This document shows positions 53,380 to 61,305 of a DNA stretch of 64,000 bases, in pieces. Positions within the stretch are counted from its first letter, which is position 1. Each line of letters starts with the position of its first letter. The position numbers and the translations under genes were made by a program. The stretch covers positions 3,135,916 to 3,199,915 of the forward strand of contig NZ_LMFS01000001.1 of the NCBI RefSeq assembly GCF_001426945.1, in the 5' to 3' direction. Below the pieces are notes generated by a model. It saw only the letters and a program-made list of their open reading frames with translations. It ran no database searches and was not told where the DNA came from. The DNA comes from Pseudolabrys sp. Root1462. Its GTDB lineage: Bacteria; Pseudomonadota; Alphaproteobacteria; Rhizobiales; Xanthobacteraceae.

Positions 53380-54858
53380 TCACCTGCGTTGGAATTCCGG
53401 CGCCATCAGCAGCAGCGCCACCGCCTGTGCCCGGCTTTCGGCGCGCGCCAGCGTCTCTTGCGTATCGCGCGACAGCAGCGGGCCGAAGCTCTGCTCGGCC
53501 ACGGTCTCCGGATCGATCATCTCGCCGATCTGCCGGGCAAAGCGGTTGGCGATGTCGAGGCGCGAGGCCAGCCCGTCGGTCCAGGCATCGTTCATGTCGG
53601 AGAAGCCGTTCGGCGCCGGCGGCCGCCACAACGGCTCACCGAGCAGCGTGTTGGCGTTGACCAGCGGCCGCACGTCGGACGGGAAAATGCCGGTCGCGCG
53701 CATCGACGACACCATCCACTCGTTCGGCTTGCGCAGCTTGGTCCGCGGTGCATCCCAGGCTTCGGGCGCGGTCACCAGCGCGACCGATACTTCCTTCAGG
53801 TCGCCGCCGGTGTCGGCGAAACGCTTGCGCAGCCGCTCGACCAGCGAGGGCGGCGGCTCGTCCGCCACGAAATGCCGCGCCAGCTTCAGCGCGATATGCT
53901 GCGCCGTCGCTGGATGCGCGGCCAGCCGCCGCAGCACCGCTTCGCCCTGCGCTACGCCGGCCTGATCGTAGTTGCGATCAATGACATGCTGCGGGCCGGG
54001 CTCGTGCATGCGCTCGTTGAAGATGAACTGGCCGCTCTTCGCATTGTCGAGCCGCGGCGGCCCGTAGGTCCAGCCGGTGATCACCTTGGCGAAACTGGTG
54101 ACGTCGGCCTGCGAATAGCCGGTGCGCACGCCGAGCGTATGCAGTTCCATGATCTCGCGGGCGAGATTTTCGTTAAGGCCCTTGCCGCGGCGCTGACCGG
54201 CAAACGAGTTCGGCCCGATCGAGGCGGCGTTGTCGAGATACATCAGCATCGCCGGATGCTGTTCGACCGCGAGCAGCATGTCGACGAACTTGCCGGCGAT
54301 GTGCGGGCGGATCGCCTCGCGCTCGAACGATCCGCACACCGGCCGCGTCACGCCCTTGTCGGCGGAGATGCAGAAATGGTTGGACCAGAACCAGACCAGC
54401 CGCTCGGCAAAGCCGACATCGGCGTTCAGCGCGGCGTCGAGGCGGACCCGCGCTTCGTCAAGGAATATCTGTTGCGGCACGCCGGGCTGCTGCTTCGGCT
54501 TGTCGTTGTTCGGCGGCGCAGCCGGCGCGGCGTTTTGCGCCTGCATGTCGGGCTTGCTGTCGGCTGCCTTCGCGGACGCTTTGGCCATCTCGTTGCGCGC
54601 GGCGCGATCCTGCTCTTCCTCGGCGCGGCGGGCGAGCCGCGCCGCCTTCTTCTCCTGACGGAAATCGTAGGCGGCGCGCAGCGCTTCCGCCGATGTCATC
54701 AGGTCGTCGTTGCGGATCTGTCCCGCATCGGGCCGGCTCAGGTCGGCGATCAGCGCGCCGCGCGGGTCGCTGCCGAAAGCGTCGAGCCCGCCGGGCTTCG
54801 GCGCCAGGCCGAAGCGATGCAGCGCCGTTGCTGCCTGCGATTTGGGGTCGAGCGCCAT
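53380..54858 (-). CDS. DUF1800 family protein
   Basis: A 492-residue protein. It starts MALDPKSQAATALHRFGLAP, the typical DUF1800 opening (hRxGfg). Other motifs are ERLVWFWSNHFCISADKG, HPAMLMYLDNAASIGPN, NENLAREIMELHTLGV and LARHFVADEPP. A charged Ala/Lys-rich insertion lies at about 75-135 (KKAARLARRAEEEQDRAARN). The ATG at 54858 was chosen; a GTG at 54870 is possible. First gene of the DUF1800-DUF1501 operon, whose biological role is unknown. Confidence 0.9.
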   Translation of the reverse strand: MALDPKSQAATALHRFGLAPKPGGLDAFGSDPRGALIADLSRPDAGQIRNDDLMTSAEALRAAYDFRQEKKAARLARRAEEEQDRAARNEMAKASAKAADSKPDMQAQNAAPAAPPNNDKPKQQPGVPQQIFLDEARVRLDAALNADVGFAERLVWFWSNHFCISADKGVTRPVCGSFEREAIRPHIAGKFVDMLLAVEQHPAMLMYLDNAASIGPNSFAGQRRGKGLNENLAREIMELHTLGVRTGYSQADVTSFAKVITGWTYGPPRLDNAKSGQFIFNERMHEPGPQHVIDRNYDQAGVAQGEAVLRRLAAHPATAQHIALKLARHFVADEPPPSLVERLRKRFADTGGDLKEVSVALVTAPEAWDAPRTKLRKPNEWMVSSMRATGIFPSDVRPLVNANTLLGEPLWRPPAPNGFSDMNDAWTDGLASRLDIANRFARQIGEMIDPETVAEQSFGPLLSRDTQETLARAESRAQAVALLLMAPEFQRR

Positions 54859-54989
54859 GGTGCCGTTCACCGTCTTGCCGCTGCGTCATCGTCATCCGAT
54901 GAAACTCCGGCGAGTTTGCGGCGCCGATGATGAACGGCCGCTGACCGGCGATATTAAAATGCCGTAACAAACAGCTCGGGAACCCCGCG

Positions 54990-55805
54990 CTAGTCTCGTG
55001 CAGACGCCTCTGCCATCGCCCGCATCGCCTGAGCGGTGGCATCGTCGGCCGGAAAGAACGACTCGATCGCCAGCTCCGACAGCGTCACATCGACCGGCGT
55101 GCCGAGCACGGTGGTGGTCGAGAAGAACGACAGCAACCCGCCCGGCGTCCGCAATTGCAGCGGCACGACGAAGCCGCCGTAGCGGTCCGGCACCGGCTGG
55201 GTCCGGCTGACGCCGGCCGGATAGGCTTTCAGCTCCGCCAGCAGCGCCGCAAGCTGCTCATCGCCGGTGACGCCGATCTGATGGCGCAGCCGCTCGAAAA
55301 TGTGGGTGCGCCATTCCGGCAGATTGGCAATGCGCGGCGCGAGGCCTTGCGGATGCAGGCTGAGCCGCAACACATTGACCGGCGGCGCGAGAAGATGCGG
55401 AGCAACGCCGTCAAGCAGCGGCGCCAGCGCGCGGTTGGCGCTGACCATGGTCCAATGCCGGTCAATGGCCAGCGCCGGATAAGGCTCGTGGCCCTTGAGC
55501 ACCAGTTCGATCGCCGCGCGCGCATGCTTCACCGCCGGATCGCTCAGCGGCCGCTGCGGGAACACCGGCGCAAAGCCCGCCGCCAGCAGCAGCGTGTTGC
55601 GCTCCCGCAAGGGCACGTCGAGCCGGTCGCACAGATTGAGCACCATGTCGCGCGACGGCTGCGCCTTGCCGGTCTCGACAAAACTCAGGTGCCGCGCCGA
55701 AATCTCGGCTTCGAGCGCGAGATCGAGCTGGGTCATACGGCGGCGCTGCCGCCATTCGCGGATATGCGTGCCGACGTCGCGCTGCGGTGTGTCGATGTTT
55801 GTCAT
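54990..55805 (-). CDS. XRE-type helix-turn-helix regulator with MmyB-like ligand-binding domain
   Basis: A 271-residue regulator. The N-terminal HTH at 12-70 reads IREWRQRRRMTQLDLALEAE and ISARHLSFVETGKAQPSRDM. The C-terminal MmyB-like domain (about 100-265) has LAIDRHWTMVSANRAL and RYGGFVVPLQLRTPGGLLSF. Members bind fatty-acid-like ligands (family knowledge). Divergent from an NTF2-like gene that may be its target. Confidence 0.9.
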   Translation of the reverse strand: MTNIDTPQRDVGTHIREWRQRRRMTQLDLALEAEISARHLSFVETGKAQPSRDMVLNLCDRLDVPLRERNTLLLAAGFAPVFPQRPLSDPAVKHARAAIELVLKGHEPYPALAIDRHWTMVSANRALAPLLDGVAPHLLAPPVNVLRLSLHPQGLAPRIANLPEWRTHIFERLRHQIGVTGDEQLAALLAELKAYPAGVSRTQPVPDRYGGFVVPLQLRTPGGLLSFFSTTTVLGTPVDVTLSELAIESFFPADDATAQAMRAMAEASARD

Positions 55806-55932
55806 GGCGAAATTCTAGCCAGCGCGCTGCGGCGGTTCCATGACCTCCGAGGTAATCGACCGGCGCCATCCTCTCCCGCACAAAGATCGCACACCCGGCG
55901 CGAGGCCGGGCCGCAACCGAGGAGTTCACACC

Positions 55933-56322
55933 ATGACCACCAGCCCCGACACCGCCGCCCTCACCGCCCTCGTCGATCGCTACATTGCGCTGTGGAACGA
56001 GACCGACGCCAACCGGCGCCAGGCTTTGATCGCGCTCACCTTCGCCGCCGACGCACGCTATCTCGACCCGGTGCTGGCCGGCGACGGCCACGACGGCATC
56101 GACGCCATGGTCGGCGCCGTGCACGCCAAATATCCGGGCTACAGGTTCACGCGCACCAGCGAGGTGAACGCGCACCACGACCGCGCGCTGTTCAATTGGC
56201 AGCTCGGACCGCAGGACGGCCCGGTCTTCGTCAAGGGCATCGACGTCGCCGTGGTGACCGCCGATGGCCGGTTGAAGCAGATCGACGGCTTCTTCACCGA
56301 ACTGAACACGCCGCCGCAGTAA
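55933..56322 (+). CDS. NTF2/SnoaL-like fold protein
   Basis: A 129-residue protein with an NTF2-like cone fold: LVDRYIALWNETDANRRQAL, then FAADARYLDPVLAGDGHDGI and an ending of beta strands (VAVVTADGRLKQIDGFF). Divergent from the XRE regulator. GGAG lies eight bases before the ATG. The family includes isomerases, cyclases and binding proteins; activity here unknown. Confidence 0.85.
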   Translation: MTTSPDTAALTALVDRYIALWNETDANRRQALIALTFAADARYLDPVLAGDGHDGIDAMVGAVHAKYPGYRFTRTSEVNAHHDRALFNWQLGPQDGPVFVKGIDVAVVTADGRLKQIDGFFTELNTPPQ

Positions 56323-56429
56323 GTCGCGCCCGCCGTGCCGGCCCGGCCTGCTGTGGCTGGGCCGGCGCAGGCGCATTTGCCGGTCGCGACGGTGGACACG
56401 AAGCGGGCCCGCCGGACCCCGGCAAGGCT

Positions 56430-56480
56430 TTGACACTTCGCGGCACCAGATAGTAGTATGCACATATCATTAGCGCATAC
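56430..56480 (+). promoter_or_regulatory. Promoter and palindromic operator of the enolase-superfamily gene
   Basis: TTGACA (56430-56435) and TAGTAT (56454-56459) are spaced by 18 bases, a good sigma-70 promoter. TATGC-N13-GCATA (about 56457-56479) overlaps the expected transcription start, as a repressor site would. The first in-frame ATG (56458) lies inside the -10 element. Confidence 0.5.
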
Positions 56481-56493
56481 CGATAGGTGCTTA

Positions 56494-57606
56494 TTGAGCG
56501 ACCCCATCAAGAAAATCACCGCCTACAAGGTGAACGTGCCCATCAAGGATGGCACCTACACGATGTCGGGCGGCCGCAGCCTCGACGCGTTCGACACCAC
56601 GATCATCTGCGTCGAAACACGGGACGGTCTTCAAGGCTGGGGCGAAATTACCCCGCTCGGCGCCAATTACCTGCCCTCCTACCCGGAAGGCGCCCGAACC
56701 GGGATCAAGGAACTCGCGCCGGCGCTCATCGGCTGCGATCCGACGGAGATTGATTGCATCAATCACGTCATGGACGACTCGCTCAAAGGTCATCCTTACG
56801 TCAAGACGGCGCTCGATATCGCGTGCTGGGACCTGTTTGGAAAAACCGCAGGTCTCCCGGTCGTCAAATTGCTCGGCGGACGCTTCGGCACCAGGATCAA
56901 GGCCTATCGTTCAATCACGCATGACACACCCGAGGTCATGGTTGGCTGGATCCGCAAATTCAGCAGCCAGGGCTATCGCCATTTTCAGCTGAAGATCGGC
57001 GCGGATGCGGAAACCGACATCATTCGCATCCAGAACGCCGTCGACGAGGTCGGCGGCAAGGCCACGATCGTTGCCGACGCCAATGGCGGCTGGACACTGA
57101 GCGAAGCGGCGCGCGTCATGCGGGCGATCGAACATCTCGATGTGTATATCGAGCAACCCTGCCGCACCTACGAGGAATGCCTCAGTCTCAGGCGCCGGTT
57201 CAAGACGCCCTTCGTTCTCGACGAGTCGATCGATTCCATGCAGGCCTTGCAGCGCGCGATAGCCGACGGGGCCATGGACTGCATCAACATCAAGCTCTCG
57301 AAATTCGGAGGGCTCACCCGGTCACGCGCGATCCGCGATCTCTGCGTCCAGAACGGCGTGCGGACTTGCATCGAAGATACCGCGTGCACCGATATCACCG
57401 CGGCTGCTGTCGCCCAGCTCGCTCACTCGACGCCGCAAAACATTCTGCTCTGTACGACATTCGCAACCGTCAAAACGGCGTTTGCAACGGCGATTGGCGG
57501 GCCGGAAATCGTCGACGGCCACTATCTCGGCAACGTGGCCGGTGCCGGTCTCGGCGTGCAGCCTATCCTTGACGTCCTCGGCGAGCCGATATTCACCATC
57601 CACTAG
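56494..57606 (+). CDS. Mandelate racemase / muconate lactonizing enzyme family protein (hydroxyproline-betaine epimerase-like)
   Basis: An enolase-superfamily enzyme of about 370 residues. The N-terminal capping domain has VNVPIKDGTYTMSGGRSLDA. Barrel motifs are HFQLKIGADAETDI (base Lys, KxG), IVADANGGWTL and IEQPCRTYEE plus LDES (metal ligands Asp, Glu, Asp), and NIKLSKFGG (second Lys). The KxG form and overall pattern resemble 4-hydroxyproline betaine 2-epimerase and cis-3-hydroxyproline dehydratase; the reaction is not certain. A TTG start with AGGTG upstream is preferred, because the ATG at 56458 falls in the promoter. Convergent with an IclR gene, its probable regulator. Confidence 0.87.
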   Translation: MSDPIKKITAYKVNVPIKDGTYTMSGGRSLDAFDTTIICVETRDGLQGWGEITPLGANYLPSYPEGARTGIKELAPALIGCDPTEIDCINHVMDDSLKGHPYVKTALDIACWDLFGKTAGLPVVKLLGGRFGTRIKAYRSITHDTPEVMVGWIRKFSSQGYRHFQLKIGADAETDIIRIQNAVDEVGGKATIVADANGGWTLSEAARVMRAIEHLDVYIEQPCRTYEECLSLRRRFKTPFVLDESIDSMQALQRAIADGAMDCINIKLSKFGGLTRSRAIRDLCVQNGVRTCIEDTACTDITAAAVAQLAHSTPQNILLCTTFATVKTAFATAIGGPEIVDGHYLGNVAGAGLGVQPILDVLGEPIFTIH

Positions 57607-57635
57607 TCGGCCACAGCACGACGCGATGTTCATCT

Positions 57636-58535
57636 TTAGCCGGACATCGCCGCCGCCGCACGGGTCACCAGGGCCGAAAACCTGACGGTGTCCGCGTCCT
57701 TCAACGTGGCATAGGGCGCAGCGATATTCACCGCACCCTGCGGCATGCCTTCGGCATCGACGATGGCGGCGGCGATCGAGGCATCGTTCTGCATGAACTC
57801 TTCGAACGCCGTGGCGTAACCGTCGCGCGCCGCCTTCCTGATCTTGGCCATGATCTGGCGTCGATCGGTGACCGTTCGCTTGGTGTAGGCACGCAAATCG
57901 GAGCGGTCCAGGATCTTGGCCGCGTCCGCCTCCGGAAGTTTCGACAAAATGGCAATCCCCGGGGCGGTACAAAACGCCGGCATCCGTGTGCCAATCACCG
58001 CGCTCGTATTCAGGATGTGGCGGCTCAGGACGCGCGCAACGATGACCACGTCCACGTCATCCAGCATCGTCAGATTGATGGTCTCGTCGGTCTCCTGGCT
58101 GAGATGAACGAGATAGGGATTGGCCTTGTCGATGAGAGAATTGGTGCTCAGGAAATGAAGGCCGATGCTCAGGCATTTGACCGTGACCGAGTACTGCTTC
58201 GTATCCTTGTTCTTGTCCAGATATCCGAGCTGGGTCAGCGTGTGAACGATCCGCTGGGCCGAACTGACATCGATGTTGGCGGCCGCCGCGATCTTGAGCA
58301 GTCCGAGGTTCGGCTGATGCTTGTCGAACGCGCTCAGGACGCGCAAGGACTTCTCCAGCGTGCCCAACATGAGGCGGCCTTGCGTGCCGCGCTCGTCGGC
58401 CGCCCCTTCGGCTTTTGCCTTCGCGTTCGAGCCGGGCTGGACTTTCTTCATAGTGGCCTTGTTCGGTGTCGATTTCGCCACCACCATTGCCCCCGGTTCA
58501 GCCGGTGACAAGGCTGGACCGGTCCCTTCCACCAT
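57636..58535 (-). CDS. IclR family transcriptional regulator
   Basis: A 299-residue regulator. A Lys/Ala-rich N-terminal tail of about 50 residues precedes the winged helix (GTLEKSLRVLSAFDKHQPNL; ANIDVSSAQRIVHTLTQLGY) and the effector domain (QETDETINLTMLDDVDVVIV). IclR regulators usually control adjacent catabolic genes and themselves. The enolase-superfamily gene is convergent. A palindrome lies just upstream of its start. Confidence 0.9.
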   Translation of the reverse strand: MVEGTGPALSPAEPGAMVVAKSTPNKATMKKVQPGSNAKAKAEGAADERGTQGRLMLGTLEKSLRVLSAFDKHQPNLGLLKIAAAANIDVSSAQRIVHTLTQLGYLDKNKDTKQYSVTVKCLSIGLHFLSTNSLIDKANPYLVHLSQETDETINLTMLDDVDVVIVARVLSRHILNTSAVIGTRMPAFCTAPGIAILSKLPEADAAKILDRSDLRAYTKRTVTDRRQIMAKIRKAARDGYATAFEEFMQNDASIAAAIVDAEGMPQGAVNIAAPYATLKDADTVRFSALVTRAAAAMSG

Positions 58536-58542
58536 GCCTTAA

Positions 58543-58564
58543 TAACTGGCGCATTGCGCTAGGT
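58543..58564. promoter_or_regulatory. Candidate IclR autoregulatory operator
   Basis: The core palindrome GCGCA-T-TGCGC (58549-58559), with partly symmetric flanks, is 14 bases upstream of the IclR start codon. Confidence 0.4.
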
Positions 58565-58686
58565 TAAGCTGTGGATCACCGCCACGGTGCGGTCACGAAG
58601 CGCTCCTAAAGACCTCGGATTCCCATCGCTAGCGGGGTCCGCGTGCCGTTCCGGCACGACGGTCCTTTGCGCACTGAGCTCGGCCG

Positions 58687-60534
58687 ATGTTCGCCCGTTT
58701 TGAAAAGATCCTGACCCCGACAGCCCCGACTGGCGAGCAGGAGCCGCCGCCCGGGCTGATCGCGTTCTATTGGTACTTCGTCCGCCAGGCCAAGGCGCTG
58801 TTCATCGCGCTGTTCGCCATCGGCTTCGCCGTGGCGCTGCTTGACATCCTGATCCCGGTGTTCATCGGCCGGGTCGTCACGCTGGTGTCGAAGTCCGATC
58901 CGGCGACCGTGTTCGCCGAGCACTGGATGATGCTCGCCGGCATGGCCGCGGTGCTGGTCCTCGTGCGGCCGCTGGTGTTCACGACGCAGCACCTCGTCAT
59001 GAACCAGGCGATCGCCGCCAACGTCTCGAACCGCATCCGCTGGCAGAACCACTGGCACGTGGCCCGGCAATCCTGGGCCTTCTTCCAGAACGATTTTGCC
59101 GGCCGCATCGCCACGCGCGTCATGCAGACCGGCCCGGCGATCCGCGAGAGCCTGGTGTCGCTGCTCACCGCGGTGTGGTTCATCCTGATCTACGGCACCA
59201 GTGCCATCCTGCTGCTGGCCTCGGCCAATCTGTGGCTGGCGGTGCCAGTGCTGCTGTGGTTCGCCGGCTACATCGCCATGCTGCGTTACTTCGTGCCGCG
59301 CATGCGCGACGGCTCCAAGGTGATGTCGGAGACGCGCTCGCTGCTCACCGGGCGCATCGTCGACACCTACACCAACATCGTCACCGTCAAGCTGTTCGCG
59401 CGCGCCCGCGACGAGGACGCCTATGTGCGCGAGGCGGTGGACATGCACACCGGCCGCTTCCACACGCAACTGCGGCTCAACACCAAGTTCGCGATGACGT
59501 TGTCGACGTTGAACGCGCTGCTGATCACGCTGACCGGCGGGTTCGCCGTCGTGCTGTGGCAGCAGGGTCACGTCACCGTCGGCGTCGTCGCCATGGCGCT
59601 GCCGATGACGATGCAGATCGTCTCGGCCTCCGGCTGGGTGGCGTGGCAGATCACCGGCATCTTCGAGAACATCGGCGTCGTGCAGGAAGGTATGATGACC
59701 ATCGCCCAGCCGATCGCGCTGGCCGACGACGAGAATGCGCGCGAGATCGAGATCTCGCGCGGCGACATCGCTTTCGACAACATCCGCTTCGGTTACGGCC
59801 GCGAAGCCGGCCTGATCGAGGGCCTCAATCTGCACGTCAAGGCCGGCGAGAAGATCGGTCTGGTCGGCCGCTCCGGCGCCGGCAAATCGACTTTGGTCAA
59901 CCTGCTGCTGCGCTTCTTCGATCTCGAGGGCGGTCGCATCCTGATCGACGGCCAGGACATCGCCACGGTGACGCAGGAGAGCCTGCGCACCCAGATTTCG
60001 GTGGTGACGCAGGACACCTCGCTGCTGCACCGCTCCATCCGCGACAACATCCGCTACGGCCGGCCGGACGCCACTGAAGAGGAGATCCGCGCCGCGGCGC
60101 AGATGGCCCATGCCGACGAGTTCATCGAGACGCTGGAGGACTGGAAGGGCCGCCGCGGCTACGACGCGCATGTCGGCGAGCGCGGCGTCAAGCTGTCCGG
60201 CGGCCAGCGCCAGCGCATCGCCATTGCTCGCGTCATCCTCAAGGACGCGCCGGTACTGATCCTCGACGAAGCGACTTCGGCACTCGACAGCGAAGTCGAG
60301 AGCGCGATCCAGTCCAGCCTCGGCGTGCTGATGCGCGGCAAGACCGTGATTGCGATTGCCCACCGGCTTTCGACCATCGCGCAGATGGACCGGCTGATCG
60401 TGCTCGATCACGGCTGCATCGTCGAAGAAGGCACGCACGACGAACTGCTGCGCACGGGCGGCCATTACGCCGGCCTGTGGCGGCACCAGTCCGGCGGCTT
60501 CCTCGACGCCAGCGGCCAGGAGGCGGCGGAGTAA
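58687..60534 (+). CDS. ABC transporter, fused permease and ATPase (exporter, MsbA/MdlB-like)
   Basis: A 615-residue half-transporter. The transmembrane domain spans about 30-340 with about six helices. The ATPase domain has Walker A GRSGAGKST near 395, signature LSGGQRQRIAIARVI near 504, Walker B VLILDEATSALDSE near 525 and the H-loop AHRLSTIAQMD. It should work as a homodimer at the inner membrane exporting a lipid or drug. Several Trp-rich segments lie in the membrane domain. Substrate unknown. Confidence 0.93.
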   Translation: MFARFEKILTPTAPTGEQEPPPGLIAFYWYFVRQAKALFIALFAIGFAVALLDILIPVFIGRVVTLVSKSDPATVFAEHWMMLAGMAAVLVLVRPLVFTTQHLVMNQAIAANVSNRIRWQNHWHVARQSWAFFQNDFAGRIATRVMQTGPAIRESLVSLLTAVWFILIYGTSAILLLASANLWLAVPVLLWFAGYIAMLRYFVPRMRDGSKVMSETRSLLTGRIVDTYTNIVTVKLFARARDEDAYVREAVDMHTGRFHTQLRLNTKFAMTLSTLNALLITLTGGFAVVLWQQGHVTVGVVAMALPMTMQIVSASGWVAWQITGIFENIGVVQEGMMTIAQPIALADDENAREIEISRGDIAFDNIRFGYGREAGLIEGLNLHVKAGEKIGLVGRSGAGKSTLVNLLLRFFDLEGGRILIDGQDIATVTQESLRTQISVVTQDTSLLHRSIRDNIRYGRPDATEEEIRAAAQMAHADEFIETLEDWKGRRGYDAHVGERGVKLSGGQRQRIAIARVILKDAPVLILDEATSALDSEVESAIQSSLGVLMRGKTVIAIAHRLSTIAQMDRLIVLDHGCIVEEGTHDELLRTGGHYAGLWRHQSGGFLDASGQEAAE

Positions 60535-60549
60535 AGGCGGCGGGCGAAC

Positions 60550-60981
60550 CTAGAGCCTGCGCCCGAGCACGATGCCGGCAACGATCGCCGTGGTCACCGC
60601 CTGCACCATGTGTTCATGCGAGCCTTCACTCAGGGCAGCCGCGGCTTCTTTGATCGCGCCTTCGGTGGACGCAATGGTCGCGCGCACCTCGTCGGCTTCG
60701 GTTTCCGCCACTTTTTGCGGCCGGGGCGCCTGCCGGTGCGAGGCGCGGAAGGCAACGGCCAGCAGGATCGCAGCCAGCAGCGCATTGCCGCCGGTGATGA
60801 CGGCCAGCGTGGTCATGGTGCCGAACGCGGTCTCAAGATAAACGAACAGCAGCGCGAGCCCGCTCACGAAGGCGGCGAGCAGCAGCGCGAAGGCGATCAG
60901 TGTCAGAAGGGCGCGCAGCGTCAGGCGGCGCAGGACGCGGCCAAACTCGGCTGCGACCGCATCGACGATGACCGCGATCAT
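60550..60981 (-). CDS. Small holin-family-like membrane protein (paired with DUF883-like protein)
   Basis: A 143-residue protein: two adjacent hydrophobic helices (TLRALLTLIAFALLLAAFVS; TMTTLAVITGGNALLAAILL), a charged linker, and a C-terminal helix ending AIVAGIVLGRRL. The ATG at 60981 has GGAGG five bases upstream. It overlaps the stop of the upstream gene (TGATG). The same two-gene design occurs at 36510-37483 with a similar ending (GMLVGRRR). Confidence 0.72.
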   Translation of the reverse strand: MIAVIVDAVAAEFGRVLRRLTLRALLTLIAFALLLAAFVSGLALLFVYLETAFGTMTTLAVITGGNALLAAILLAVAFRASHRQAPRPQKVAETEADEVRATIASTEGAIKEAAAALSEGSHEHMVQAVTTAIVAGIVLGRRL

Positions 60982-61220
60982 CAATGCCTCCGCAGCAACA
61001 ACCCGAGCAATACGCCGACGCCGACCGCGCCGGCAATCACGGCGTTCGGATTGGCGCGGACATAGGCCTCGGCGTTCGACATCGCGGATTTCGCATCATG
61101 CATGGCCGAGTGCGCCTCGCGCTTGCCGGCCTGCTTCAACGTTTCCTTGATGGCATCGAGATCGGCCTGCAGCCGTCGTAGCTGCGCGGCAAGATCGTCG
61201 GTCTGAGCTTGGTCGGTCAT
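60981..61220 (-). CDS. DUF883-like small membrane-anchored helical protein
   Basis: A 79-residue protein: an N-terminal helical coiled-coil part (DDLAAQLRRLQADLDAIKET, then LKQAGK) and a C-terminal anchor (AYVRANPNAVIAGAVGVGVL, LLGLLLRRH) with the ElaB/YqjD-type RxNP motif before the helix. Translationally coupled to the holin-like gene. Probably membrane-associated stress protein; role unproven. Confidence 0.8.
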   Translation of the reverse strand: MTDQAQTDDLAAQLRRLQADLDAIKETLKQAGKREAHSAMHDAKSAMSNAEAYVRANPNAVIAGAVGVGVLLGLLLRRH

Positions 61221-61305
61221 GGGTGCACCTCGAGCGGTATCTCCTGCAAAAGCAGGATGTCATGCCGCCCCGGTGCCGACTTTGCGGTGGATCAATCCGC
61301 CGCCC

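Noticed and set aside
58606..60486. Minus-strand open frame of 626 codons opposite the ABC exporter
   Set aside because: It is antisense to a gene with complete ABC motifs and is made of Arg/Asp/His-rich shadow sequence.
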